NCBI GenBank assembly: GCA_017453765.1
Contig: JAFTEG010000431.1
Coordinates: 1 to 14,780, forward strand
Source: Selenomonadaceae bacterium
GTDB taxonomy: Bacteria; Bacillota; Negativicutes; Selenomonadales; Selenomonadaceae
Length of the DNA stretch: 14,780 bases
Direction: 5' to 3'
How positions within the stretch are numbered: the first letter of the stretch is position 1; each line of letters opens with the position of its first letter. Position numbers and translations under genes: made by a program. The notes beneath the pieces are model-generated. The model searched no databases. It worked only from the letters and a program-made list of their open reading frames with translations, and was not told the origin of the DNA. Shown here in pieces: positions 8,449 through 14,780 of the stretch.

Positions 8449-8499
8449 GAATTAAAAATGTAGAATTAAGAGGGTAGAGGGTAGAAGGTAGGAAGTAGG
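8444..8499 (+). repeat. Continuous heptad array of eight units after pyrK
   Basis: Eight back-to-back 7-base units fit the consensus RNKWARR; the first four are A/T-rich (attaaga type) and the last four are G-rich (gggtaga type). Every unit contains TAA or TAG, so all three frames are stopped. The pyrK stop (8446-8448) is in the first unit. The first four units match an inverted copy at 4828-4856. Confidence 0.82.
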
Positions 8500-8537
8500 C
8501 TGACCGCTACCGGCTAATATAGGAGAGGTTAGAAAAA

Positions 8538-9182
8538 ATGAAAAAAATTATTCTTGTAAATGGAAGTCCGCGCAAAAACGGCAACACGGCTGAACTTTTG
8601 AAAAACGCCGCGAACGGTGCTAAGGACGCCGGTGCAGACGCCGCGATTATCAATCTGTACGGCTTGAACTTCAAAGGCTGTACCAGTTGCTTTTTCTGCA
8701 AGCTGAAAAGTAAACCGCACGGCACTTGCGCGATGAAAGACGATTTATCGCCGGTATTGGAATATGTTAAAGCCGCTGACGCCGTGATTTTCGGTTCGCC
8801 GATTTACTTTATGAATCTTTCCGCCGGCATGATAGCTTTTTTTGAGCGACTTTTCTTTTCAAACTACATTTACAGTAGCGAAATTCCTACCGTGTTTCCG
8901 AAGAAATTGCCGTCCGCCTTTTTCTACACGATGAATATGAATGAAGATCACTGGGCGCAGTTTAATATGGCGGAACGCGTCGGCATGTATGAAGGAACTG
9001 CGGAAAGGATTTTGGGCGTGGCACCGAAAATTCTTCACGCCTTTAATACCGTGCAGTTCAAAGATTATTCAAAGTACGAATCCTCGATTTTCGACGCGGA
9101 GGAAAAATTTGCGTACCGCGAAAAAAATTGGGCGGCGCAGTGCAAAGACGCTTACAAAATCGGACGTGACTTAGTGCAATAA
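8538..9182 (+). CDS. Flavodoxin-fold FMN-dependent oxidoreductase with four-cysteine motif
   Basis: A 214-residue protein of the NADPH-dependent FMN reductase / iron-sulfur flavoprotein type. The N-terminus MKKIILVNGSPRKNGNTAELL is a phosphate-binding loop for FMN, and GSPIYFMNLSAGM is the second flavin-binding region. C48, C51, C54 and C64 form C-x2-C-x2-C-x9-C, close to the cluster motif of Isf proteins (usual last spacing 4-7), so a [4Fe-4S] cluster is possible but not certain. AGGAGAGG at 8521-8528 is 9 bases before the ATG. The physiological substrate cannot be read from the sequence. It lies between pyrK and pyrD, two genes for one enzyme complex, so an accessory redox role is conceivable but unproven. 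Confidence 0.85.
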   Translation: MKKIILVNGSPRKNGNTAELLKNAANGAKDAGADAAIINLYGLNFKGCTSCFFCKLKSKPHGTCAMKDDLSPVLEYVKAADAVIFGSPIYFMNLSAGMIAFFERLFFSNYIYSSEIPTVFPKKLPSAFFYTMNMNEDHWAQFNMAERVGMYEGTAERILGVAPKILHAFNTVQFKDYSKYESSIFDAEEKFAYREKNWAAQCKDAYKIGRDLVQ

Positions 9183-9187
9183 CCCTA

Positions 9188-9232
9188 CCCCTAACCCCTA
9201 GCTCCTAGCCCCTAATAACCCCTAGCACCTAA
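9188..9232 (+). repeat. CCCCTAR heptad array between flavoprotein and DUF4145 genes
   Basis: Six 7-base units of type CCCCTAA/CCCCTAG (two with one change), interrupted once by TAA at 9216-9218. Every unit carries TAA or TAG, and all three frames are stopped. The look is telomere-like but short and intergenic. Confidence 0.8.
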
Positions 9233-9233
9233 C

Positions 9234-9240
9234 AAGGAGA
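9234..9240 (+). promoter_or_regulatory. Shine-Dalgarno site selecting a TTG start
   Basis: AAGGAGA lies so that its GGAG is 8 bases before TTG at 9248. An ATG at 9243 is only 3 bases away and opens an eight-codon frame ending at 9269, so TTG is the better start for the downstream gene. Confidence 0.6.
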
Positions 9241-9247
9241 TGATGTT

Positions 9248-9790
9248 TTGGCAAATTTTTCATTTTTAAATGACAAGCCGGAATATGCCGACTTCGCAAA
9301 AGCCTGCATTGACGCGGAGGAAGGCTTTAAAACTTCACCCAACGCCTGCATAAAACTTGTACGTACTGCAATGGAAGCGGCAGTCAAATGGCTTTACAAA
9401 AAGGATAAAAACTTTGTGAAGGTAAATCATTCGCAAACTAATGAAAAGGAAAGTTTTTTGGCATTGACTTCCACGCCGACTTTTCAAAAGGCATTGGGCG
9501 GCGACTTGACTAAAAAGGTACACTTCTGCCGAAAAGCCGGCAATCAAGCCGTACACAATGAAAAAACTTTTTCCAATGAAGAGTCCCTGCAAAGTTTACG
9601 CAACCTTTTTGACTTCGTGCAGTGGATTGATAAAAGGTACAGCACGAATTACACGGCGCGAACTTTTGACCCTGAGGAAGTACCGGCTGAAGATTCGGCG
9701 CTGATAAAATTTTTAAAAAGTGCCGCGTTAGTTGGCGGCGGGATAATTTTAAAAACGCTTTTCGATAAATTCAGCAATGACAAAAGTTAG
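9248..9790 (+). CDS. DUF4145 domain protein
   Basis: A 180-residue protein starting at TTG. Residues 1-130 match the DUF4145 pattern, a helical domain seen alone and at the N-terminus of some restriction and helicase proteins: FLNDKPEYADFAKACIDAE, then an arginine-rich helix (KLVRTAMEAAVKWLY), and FCRKAGNQAVHNEK with the GNxAVH signature. After an acidic linker, the C-terminus has a glycine-rich hydrophobic stretch (about 157-175, ALVGGGIILKTLF) that could touch the membrane or pack as an amphipathic helix. The molecular function is unknown; in other contexts the domain accompanies defence proteins, but no restriction or helicase gene is nearby here. It is 18 bases ahead of pyrD on the same strand. 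Confidence 0.78.
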   Translation: MANFSFLNDKPEYADFAKACIDAEEGFKTSPNACIKLVRTAMEAAVKWLYKKDKNFVKVNHSQTNEKESFLALTSTPTFQKALGGDLTKKVHFCRKAGNQAVHNEKTFSNEESLQSLRNLFDFVQWIDKRYSTNYTARTFDPEEVPAEDSALIKFLKSAALVGGGIILKTLFDKFSNDKS

Positions 9791-9808
9791 GACTACCGGA
9801 GAAAATTT

Positions 9809-10717
9809 ATGAGTGAACTTTTACAAACTGAAATTTGCGGCATAAAGATGAACACGCCGATACTTGCCGCGTCGGGGACTTTCGGTTTCGGTGAAGAATA
9901 TGAAAACTTCGTCGACCTTCAAAAACTCGGCGCGGTCATGGTTAAATGCATAACGCTTAAGCCGCGCAGTGGCAATGAAGGCGTGAGAATTGCCGAAACG
10001 CCGATGGGTATGTTAAATTCAATCGGTCTTGAAAATCCCGGCGTCGAAAAATTTTTAGCAGAAATTCTGCCGCGCATAAAAAAATACAATATGAACGTCA
10101 TTGTAAACATAAGCGGTTCAAGCGTCGAAGACTACGGCGAACTTGCCAAACTGCTGAATGTTGACGGCGTGGCGGCATTGGAGTTAAATATTTCCTGTCC
10201 CAACGTGAAAGACGGCGGAATTATTTTCGGCACCGATCCTAAGGCGGCGTTTGACGTCACGGCGGAGGCAAAAAAAAATACCGGCAAACCGGTTATCGTG
10301 AAACTTAGTCCCAACGTCACGGACATTACCGAAATTGCGCTTGCCGTAGAATCTGCCGGCGCTGACTGCCTGTCGCTGATAAATACGCTTATGGGTATGC
10401 AGATTAATGTTGACACGTGGAAAACGACACTTGGCAATATCACGGGCGGTTTGTCCGGCGCCGCGATTAAGCCCGTTGCCGTGCGAATGGTTTATCAAGT
10501 TGCACGCGCGGTAAAAATTCCGATTATCGGCATGGGCGGCATTAAAACCTGCGCGGACGCGGCGGAATTTTTTTTGGCAGGCGCCTCTGCCGTTGCCGTC
10601 GGTACTGCCAATTTCCTCAATCCCAACGTCACGATGAAAATTGCGGATGACTTGGAAAAATATTTACAGCGTCATAACCTCAGCAATATTTCTGAACTTG
10701 TCGGCAAAGTTAAATAA
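9809..10717 (+). CDS. pyrD: Dihydroorotate dehydrogenase B, catalytic subunit
   Basis: Class 1B dihydroorotate dehydrogenase, which oxidises dihydroorotate to orotate in the cytoplasm and passes electrons to PyrK. The 302-residue length is usual. Visible features are [16 protein letters not shown] at the N-terminus, the substrate loop [14 protein letters not shown] segment ([17 protein letters not shown]), catalytic C130 in NISCPNVK (Cys rather than Ser marks class 1), VIVKLSPNV, and the FMN-phosphate site IIGMGGI plus [13 protein letters not shown] at 9798-9801 is 7 bases before the ATG. pyrF follows after 36 bases, with only a weak hairpin (TTTAC/GTAAA at 10718-10730) between them. Unlike most relatives it is not adjacent to pyrK. 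Confidence 0.96.
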   Translation: MSELLQTEICGIKMNTPILAASGTFGFGEEYENFVDLQKLGAVMVKCITLKPRSGNEGVRIAETPMGMLNSIGLENPGVEKFLAEILPRIKKYNMNVIVNISGSSVEDYGELAKLLNVDGVAALELNISCPNVKDGGIIFGTDPKAAFDVTAEAKKNTGKPVIVKLSPNVTDITEIALAVESAGADCLSLINTLMGMQINVDTWKTTLGNITGGLSGAAIKPVAVRMVYQVARAVKIPIIGMGGIKTCADAAEFFLAGASAVAVGTANFLNPNVTMKIADDLEKYLQRHNLSNISELVGKVK

Positions 10718-10753
10718 TTTACTCAGTAAAAAATTTTAAAAGCAGGTGATAAA

Positions 10754-11470
10754 ATGGCTGATGAAAGATTAATTGTAGCGCTGGATTTTCACCATTTCGG
10801 CGACGTGAAAAAACTGGTTACCGAATTGGGCGACAGCGTGAAATTTTACAAAGTCGGTATGGAGCTTTTCTACAGCGTCGGCACTGACGTTTTGGATTGG
10901 CTGAAAAGTCTCGACAAAAAAATTTTCCTTGACCTCAAACTTTGCGACATTCCCAACACGACGGCGAACGGTCTTTGTTCACTGATGAATTTGGGCGCGG
11001 ATATTATGAACATTCACGCGACCGGCGGCTTTACCATGATGAAAACTGCGGCTGACAAGTTGCGTGAAGAATCTGCGCGGCTGGGAATTGCAAAGCCGAA
11101 ATTAATTGCCGTAACGATTTTGACAAGTATCAATCAATCTGACTGGGAGGGCTTAGGCTACGGTGCTACGGAAATTTCCGCGCAGGTTGTACGCCTTGCC
11201 AAACTTGCCAAGTCCGCAGGTGTTGACGGCGTTGTAGCGTCGCCGCAGGAAGCTAAATTGATTCGCGAAAATTGCGGTGACGACTTCTTAATCATTACGC
11301 CCGGCATTCGTCCCGCCGGTGCTGACATTAACGACCAAAGCCGCATTTCAACGCCTGCCGCCGCGCTTAAAAACGGTGCCAACTACCTTGTTATCGGCAG
11401 ACCCATTACTAAGGCGGAAAATCCTAAGGACGCCGCGCAGAAAATTTTAGCCGAGATTAAAGGAATTTGA
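10754..11470 (+). CDS. pyrF: Orotidine 5'-phosphate decarboxylase
   Basis: Converts OMP to UMP, the last step of the pathway. The 238-residue TIM barrel has the catalytic array D60, K62 and D65 in FLDLKLCDIPNT, the early motif LIVALDFHH, the substrate segment VTILTSIN, and the phosphate-binding end ITPGIRPAG followed by NYLVIGRPI. AGGTGAT at 10744-10750 precedes the ATG. The enzyme is the short bacterial group 1 type, not the fused or longer form. The next gene starts 6 bases after its stop, so the peptidase is probably on the same transcript. Confidence 0.96.
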   Translation: MADERLIVALDFHHFGDVKKLVTELGDSVKFYKVGMELFYSVGTDVLDWLKSLDKKIFLDLKLCDIPNTTANGLCSLMNLGADIMNIHATGGFTMMKTAADKLREESARLGIAKPKLIAVTILTSINQSDWEGLGYGATEISAQVVRLAKLAKSAGVDGVVASPQEAKLIRENCGDDFLIITPGIRPAGADINDQSRISTPAAALKNGANYLVIGRPITKAENPKDAAQKILAEIKGI

Positions 11471-11476
11471 AATTTG

Positions 11477-12223
11477 ATGAAAAAATTTTTAATCGCCGCC
11501 ATTATGACGGGAGCAACAATTCTTTTTAATCCGCAAACAACCTTTGCCGAAATTTCTACCGCTGAAATTACTGCCGAAAATCTTTCTGCGGCGGAAAAAG
11601 AAATTTACGAAAAAGGTTTTTTTGTCACGAAGATTGACGATAAAATTTTTGCCAGAATTAAGGGAAAATCTTTCAAAGATAATTGCACTTTGCCTGTCGA
11701 AGATTTACGCTACTTGCATGTCTTGCACAAAGATTTACAAGGCAACACGCACGAAGGCGAAATTATTTGTAACGCCTACATTGCCTATGACTTGATTGAT
11801 ATTTTTCAAAAATTGTATTTGGCAAATTACCCTATCGAAAAAATTAAACTCGTTGACGAATACAATGCTGACGACGAACTTTCAATGCGCGATAATAATT
11901 CGTCCTGTTTCAACTTCCGTTTTATTTCCCATACCAAAAGAATTTCAAAACACGGCTTGGGCTTGGCGGTCGACATTAACACGCTTTATAATCCGTTCGT
12001 AAAATATTCTGACGGAAAAAGAATTTTGGAGCCCGCAACTGCAGAAAAATATTTGGACAGAGAAAAAGATTTCCCCTACAAAATTACCGAAAATGATTTG
12101 TGCTACAAACTTTTTATAGAGCATGGCTTTGAGTGGGGCGGCAATTGGAAAAGCTTAAAAGATTATCAGCATTTTGAAATTTCAAGCGACATTGTGAAAA
12201 AACTTTATCCGAACGATTTTTGA
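11477..12223 (+). CDS. Secreted M15-family D-Ala-D-Ala carboxypeptidase-like protein
   Basis: A 248-residue zinc peptidase of the M15 (VanY / Peptidase_M15_4) type, expected to trim peptidoglycan stem peptides outside the cytoplasm. A Sec signal peptide (MKKFLIAAIMTGATILF) ends at TFA, with likely cleavage after A24. Zinc ligands appear as H159 and D166 in SKHGLGLAVDIN and H232 in HFE, with WGGNW before the last. The start is not settled: a TTG at 11474 is nearer to AAAGGA (11459-11464), but ATG at 11477 is a normal start and is used here. The gene is visibly richer in A+T than pyrF (sampled lines of 60 bases: 37-38% GC against 52%), consistent with a separate origin. It sits between pyrF and pyrE and shares its stop region with the pyrE ribosome site. 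Confidence 0.87.
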   Translation: MKKFLIAAIMTGATILFNPQTTFAEISTAEITAENLSAAEKEIYEKGFFVTKIDDKIFARIKGKSFKDNCTLPVEDLRYLHVLHKDLQGNTHEGEIICNAYIAYDLIDIFQKLYLANYPIEKIKLVDEYNADDELSMRDNNSSCFNFRFISHTKRISKHGLGLAVDINTLYNPFVKYSDGKRILEPATAEKYLDREKDFPYKITENDLCYKLFIEHGFEWGGNWKSLKDYQHFEISSDIVKKLYPNDF

Positions 12224-12228
12224 AAGGA
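12223..12228 (+). promoter_or_regulatory. pyrE Shine-Dalgarno overlapping the peptidase stop
   Basis: AAAGGA is 9 bases before ATG 12238 and its first base is the last base of the upstream TGA. It supports 12238 over the TTG at 12220 and suggests translational coupling of the two genes. Confidence 0.6.
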
Positions 12229-12237
12229 AAATATTTT

Positions 12238-12813
12238 ATGACTGAAAAAGAAGTTTATGATTTGTTGGTTGAAACCGGCGCGATTATGACAGGGCATTTT
12301 TTGTTGACGTCCCTTCAACATTCACCGCACTACATCGAGAAATTCCGCGTGCTTGAACACCCCAAGTATACGGAAAAACTTTGTCAAGCAATGGCGGAGC
12401 ATTTCAAAGACGCGCAGATTGAAACGGTTGTCGGTCCCATGACCGGCGGCATTATTCTTGCGCACGAAACAGGCAAGGCGCTGGGTACGCGTGCAATTTT
12501 TACCGAACGCGTTGAAGGCAAGATGACATTTCGGCGCGGCTTTACGTTGCACGAAGGCGAAAGGGTTTTAATAGTTGAAGACGTTGTGACTACCGGCGGC
12601 TCTATTCGTGAGGTTATCGACGTGGTAAAAGAGTTCGGCGGCGTACCGGTTGCAGTCAGTATGTTGGTTGATCGCTCCGGCGGCAAGGCGACTTTTGGCG
12701 ACGTACCGGCTTTTGCACTTTTGCATATGGACGTGGAAATTTTTAAGCCGGAAAATTGTCCCCTCTGCGCGGCGGGCGTACCCTTGACCAAGCGCGGCTC
12801 GACAGGGAAGTAG
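12238..12813 (+). CDS. pyrE: Orotate phosphoribosyltransferase, Thermus-type
   Basis: Joins orotate with PRPP to give OMP. The 191-residue protein resembles the Thermus-type PyrE: an N-terminus with TGAIMTGHFLLTS and HSPHYIEKFRVLEHP, the segment VGPMTGGIILAHETGKALG, and a PRPP-binding loop VLIVEDVVTTGGS at residues 110-122. A C-terminal pair of cysteines (ENCPLCAAG) is also typical of this group. PyrE acts before PyrF in the pathway although it lies after it here. Its TAG stop merges with the first word of an octamer repeat. No terminator is visible between it and recN, so read-through into recN is possible. Confidence 0.95.
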   Translation: MTEKEVYDLLVETGAIMTGHFLLTSLQHSPHYIEKFRVLEHPKYTEKLCQAMAEHFKDAQIETVVGPMTGGIILAHETGKALGTRAIFTERVEGKMTFRRGFTLHEGERVLIVEDVVTTGGSIREVIDVVKEFGGVPVAVSMLVDRSGGKATFGDVPAFALLHMDVEIFKPENCPLCAAGVPLTKRGSTGK

Positions 12814-12843
12814 ATCGATAGTGACCGGATCGATAGTAATTAG
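12813..12843 (+). repeat. GATCGATAGT repeat pair upstream of recN
   Basis: Two copies of gatcgatagt at 12813-12822 and 12828-12837, separated by a 5-base spacer. The second copy extends to gatcgatagtaattag, which matches the repeat after recN (14628-14643) at 15 of 16 positions. The pyrE stop TAG (12811-12813) touches the first copy. Confidence 0.75.
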
Positions 12844-12874
12844 TGAGAAGGGATTATATATTTGAGGTTAGCAG

Positions 12875-14560
12875 ATGCTGAAAAGTTTAACCGTGCAAAA
12901 TTTCGCGCTGATTGAAAAAATTGAACTTGAATTTGACAAAGGGCTAAACATTTTGACAGGCGAAACAGGCGCGGGAAAATCCATTTTAATTGACGCTCTC
13001 GGCGCGGCACTCGGTAACCGTGCGAATACAAGCCAAATTCGCGCAGGTTGCGATGAGTTCTGCGTTGAGGCGGTTTTTTTGCCTGAAAAAAATTCTGCCG
13101 TCAAAATCTTGCTGAAAGAATTTGACATTGAAGAAGACGACAGCTTAATCATAAAGCGCAAGGTCAATCGCGCAGGTAAAAACAGTATTCTTGTCAACGG
13201 TTCTCACGTGACTTTGTCGGTACTGAAAAAAATCGGCGCGGCGCTTGTCGACATTCACGGACAAAGCGAAAATCTTTCACTGCTTAAGCCGGAAAAAATT
13301 TACAGCTTGATTGGCGGCGACGATAAAATTTCCGCAGTATTGGCAGATTATCAAAAAATTTTTCGCTCATGGAAAAAGCAGGTTAAAGCGCTTGCCGAAA
13401 AGGAAAAATCTAAATCGGAGCACGATGAAAGGCTTGAAATGTTGCGTTGGCAGGAGCAGGAAATTTCTGCCGCAAACCTTCAGCCGCACGAAGATGAGGA
13501 GCTTGAAACGGAACTTCGCAAGCTCTCCAATGCCGAAAAAATTTCTTCGCACGTCGAGGAATCGCGCGTACTTTTGGGCAACGGTGAAGAGTTCGACATT
13601 TTAACCGCGCTTGCTAAGGTGCAGAAAAATCTTATCGACGTTGCTAAGTACGATGAAAAAATAAATTCCGTGCTGAAATTTTTGGATGACGCGGAAATTA
13701 ATCTGCGCGAAGCTTATGACGAAATTCGCGCGTATTCTGACGCTATGGACTTTTCGCCGGAAATTTTGGATCGCCTTAACGAAAGGAAGGACGTAATTTT
13801 CAAGCTGAAAAAGTACGGCGCCAATGTTGACGAAATTTTAAAGCGGCTTGAAAAAATTCGTGCTGACATTAACGCGATTGAAAATTTTGATTCGGACGTT
13901 GAATCGACGCGCAGATTGATTGAAAAGCTTGAAACGCTGACAAAAAAACGTGCCGCAACGTTAATGCAACTGCGAAAAGACTCGGCGGACGCTTTAGGTG
14001 CGGCGATTGAAAAAGAAATTCGGCGGCTGGGTATGAAAAATGCGACGTTTTTTATAGGTGTTGCACCGGCGGACGAGTTGACAGAAAACGGCGGCGATAT
14101 GGCGGATATATTTTTTTCTGCGAATATCGGCGAAGAGGCGGCGTCCCTTTCAAAAGTTGTATCCGGCGGCGAACTTTCGCGCATTGCGTTGGCGATTAAA
14201 ACGGTTTCGGCGGGGCGTGAAGATTCTGCGTCGACGATGATTTTTGATGAGATTGACGCGGGATTGGGCGGCACGACTGCCAAAGTTGTAGCCGAATGCA
14301 TTGACAAAGTTTCACGCGCCAAGCAGGTTTTATGCGTCACGCACCTTGCACAAATTGCTTGTATGGCTGATGTTCACCTGCACATTGAGAAGAGTGAAAA
14401 GGGGACGCGCACGGTCACCGGCGTAGAAAAACTTGCGGCTGATGAACGCGTCACGGAAATTGCGCGTATGGCGTCCGGTTCAGAAATTCCCGCCGCTATT
14501 CAAAATGCACGCGCTATGTTGAATGAGGCGCGAAAGCTTAAGCGTGCAAGAAAAATTTAG
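12875..14560 (+). CDS. recN: DNA repair protein RecN
   Basis: SMC-like ATPase that binds DNA ends and holds broken molecules together during double-strand break repair. The 561-residue protein is full length: Walker A GETGAGKS (residues 29-36) in the N-terminal head, a long charged helical middle (about 150-370) that forms the coiled coil, then the ABC signature SGGELS (430-435), Walker B with D458 and E459 in IFDEIDAGLGG, and the switch motif VTHLAQIA. GAGG at 12864-12867 is 7 bases before the ATG. It follows pyrE by 61 bases that hold octamer repeats, and it is closed by a terminator just downstream. No LexA-type operator was recognised upstream, and no clear promoter stands out in the gap. 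Confidence 0.97.
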   Translation: MLKSLTVQNFALIEKIELEFDKGLNILTGETGAGKSILIDALGAALGNRANTSQIRAGCDEFCVEAVFLPEKNSAVKILLKEFDIEEDDSLIIKRKVNRAGKNSILVNGSHVTLSVLKKIGAALVDIHGQSENLSLLKPEKIYSLIGGDDKISAVLADYQKIFRSWKKQVKALAEKEKSKSEHDERLEMLRWQEQEISAANLQPHEDEELETELRKLSNAEKISSHVEESRVLLGNGEEFDILTALAKVQKNLIDVAKYDEKINSVLKFLDDAEINLREAYDEIRAYSDAMDFSPEILDRLNERKDVIFKLKKYGANVDEILKRLEKIRADINAIENFDSDVESTRRLIEKLETLTKKRAATLMQLRKDSADALGAAIEKEIRRLGMKNATFFIGVAPADELTENGGDMADIFFSANIGEEAASLSKVVSGGELSRIALAIKTVSAGREDSASTMIFDEIDAGLGGTTAKVVAECIDKVSRAKQVLCVTHLAQIACMADVHLHIEKSEKGTRTVTGVEKLAADERVTEIARMASGSEIPAAIQNARAMLNEARKLKRARKI

Positions 14561-14564
14561 AAAC

Positions 14565-14603
14565 AAAAAATCTCCGGTTCAAATTGAGTCGGAGACTTTT
14601 TTT
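14565..14603 (+). terminator. Intrinsic terminator after recN
   Basis: TCTCCG (14571-14576) pairs with CGGAGA (14590-14595), extended inward by GTTC/GAGT with two G-T pairs around a five-base loop. A run of seven T follows at 14597-14603, and six A precede the stem, so it could also work from the other strand. Confidence 0.9.
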
Positions 14604-14608
14604 AGTAG

Positions 14609-14643
14609 CTAGATCGATAGATCGATAGATCGATAGTAACTAG
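14609..14643 (+). repeat. ATCGATAG octamer array downstream of recN
   Basis: Three perfect tandem copies of atcgatag at 14613-14636, preceded by CTAG and followed by TAACTAG. It shares gatcgatagtaaytag with the repeat upstream of recN. TAG falls in all three frames, at 14618, 14626 and 14634. Confidence 0.85.
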
Positions 14644-14780
14644 GGGCTGTTGAATAAAGTCAACGCGATAAAATTCAAATTTAAGAGCGGCATTAACCAG
14701 CGTCGATTCGTAACATTAACTCTACCGTAACGGTTAATCGCGGCAGTAACGCATAAATTACCGCAACGTAAAACGTGGAC
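14644..14780. other. Unassigned right-end sequence, possible mobile-element edge
   Basis: I see no supported gene here. It begins with GGGGCTGTTGAATAAAG, which resembles terminal repeats of several IS families that start with a GGGCTGTTG-like word. On the minus strand one frame is open from the window edge to TAG at 14640-14642 (46 codons), but this length can occur by chance. An 11-base palindrome ACCGT-A-ACGGT lies at 14724-14734. The IS reading is a guess until the sequence beyond the window is seen. Confidence 0.25.

Noticed and set aside
8444..9232. CRISPR-like array from the tandem repeats
   Set aside because: Units are 7 bases, back to back, without unique spacers, and no cas genes are present.
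10718..10730. Hairpin between pyrD and pyrF as terminator or attenuator
   Set aside because: The stem is only 5 A/T-rich pairs with no proper T run. The pyr genes on each side are expected to be co-transcribed.
12854..12862. TATATT box as a recN promoter
   Set aside because: There is no matching -35 hexamer at suitable spacing, and A/T words of this kind are frequent in the spacers.
13714..14340. Long open frame on the minus strand across recN (208 codons)
   Set aside because: It lies fully opposite the conserved ABC end of RecN, its protein is serine/alanine-rich with no recognisable motif, and no ribosome site was seen. It is a by-product of recN codon use.

Overview
The window looks like a chromosomal stretch of a low-to-mid GC Firmicute, most likely a diderm Negativicutes/Selenomonadales-type anaerobe. 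This rests on the PyrK plus class 1B PyrD pair, a Thermus-type PyrE, strong Shine-Dalgarno sites, and two proteins with export signals (one Tat-like, one Sec). The taxonomic call is inference; no rRNA is present. Every protein-coding gene that I can support lies on the + strand.

The backbone is the pyrimidine (UMP) pathway: carB (5' end cut off by the window edge), pyrK, pyrD, pyrF and pyrE, followed by recN and an intrinsic terminator. Together these genes supply carbamoyl phosphate, oxidise dihydroorotate with an NAD-linked electron-transfer subunit, add the ribose-phosphate and decarboxylate OMP.

This pathway is interrupted at three places by unrelated same-strand genes. (1) Between carB and pyrK (about 5 kb): a DUF1902/HicB-like antitoxin with a HicA-like toxin that appears frameshifted, a GH13 alpha-glucosidase with a Tat-like leader, and a membrane hybrid histidine kinase carrying HisKA, HATPase, receiver and HPt domains in one chain. 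(2) Between pyrK and pyrD: a flavodoxin-fold flavoprotein with a four-cysteine motif and a DUF4145 protein starting at TTG. (3) Between pyrF and pyrE: a secreted M15 D-Ala-D-Ala carboxypeptidase-like protein, visibly richer in A+T.

The most unusual signal is in the short spacers. Four of them hold short tandem arrays with a 7-base period (4780-4800, 4821-4855, 8444-8499, 9188-9232), and two sites around recN hold an 8-base unit (12813-12843, 14609-14643). Almost every unit contains TAA or TAG. Because 7 and 8 are not multiples of 3, the plus-strand arrays that follow genes put stop codons in all three frames, and two genes take their own stop codon from an array. There is no gene-free stretch above 300 bases; the last 137 bases after the recN-side repeat hold no gene I can support and may be the edge of a mobile element.
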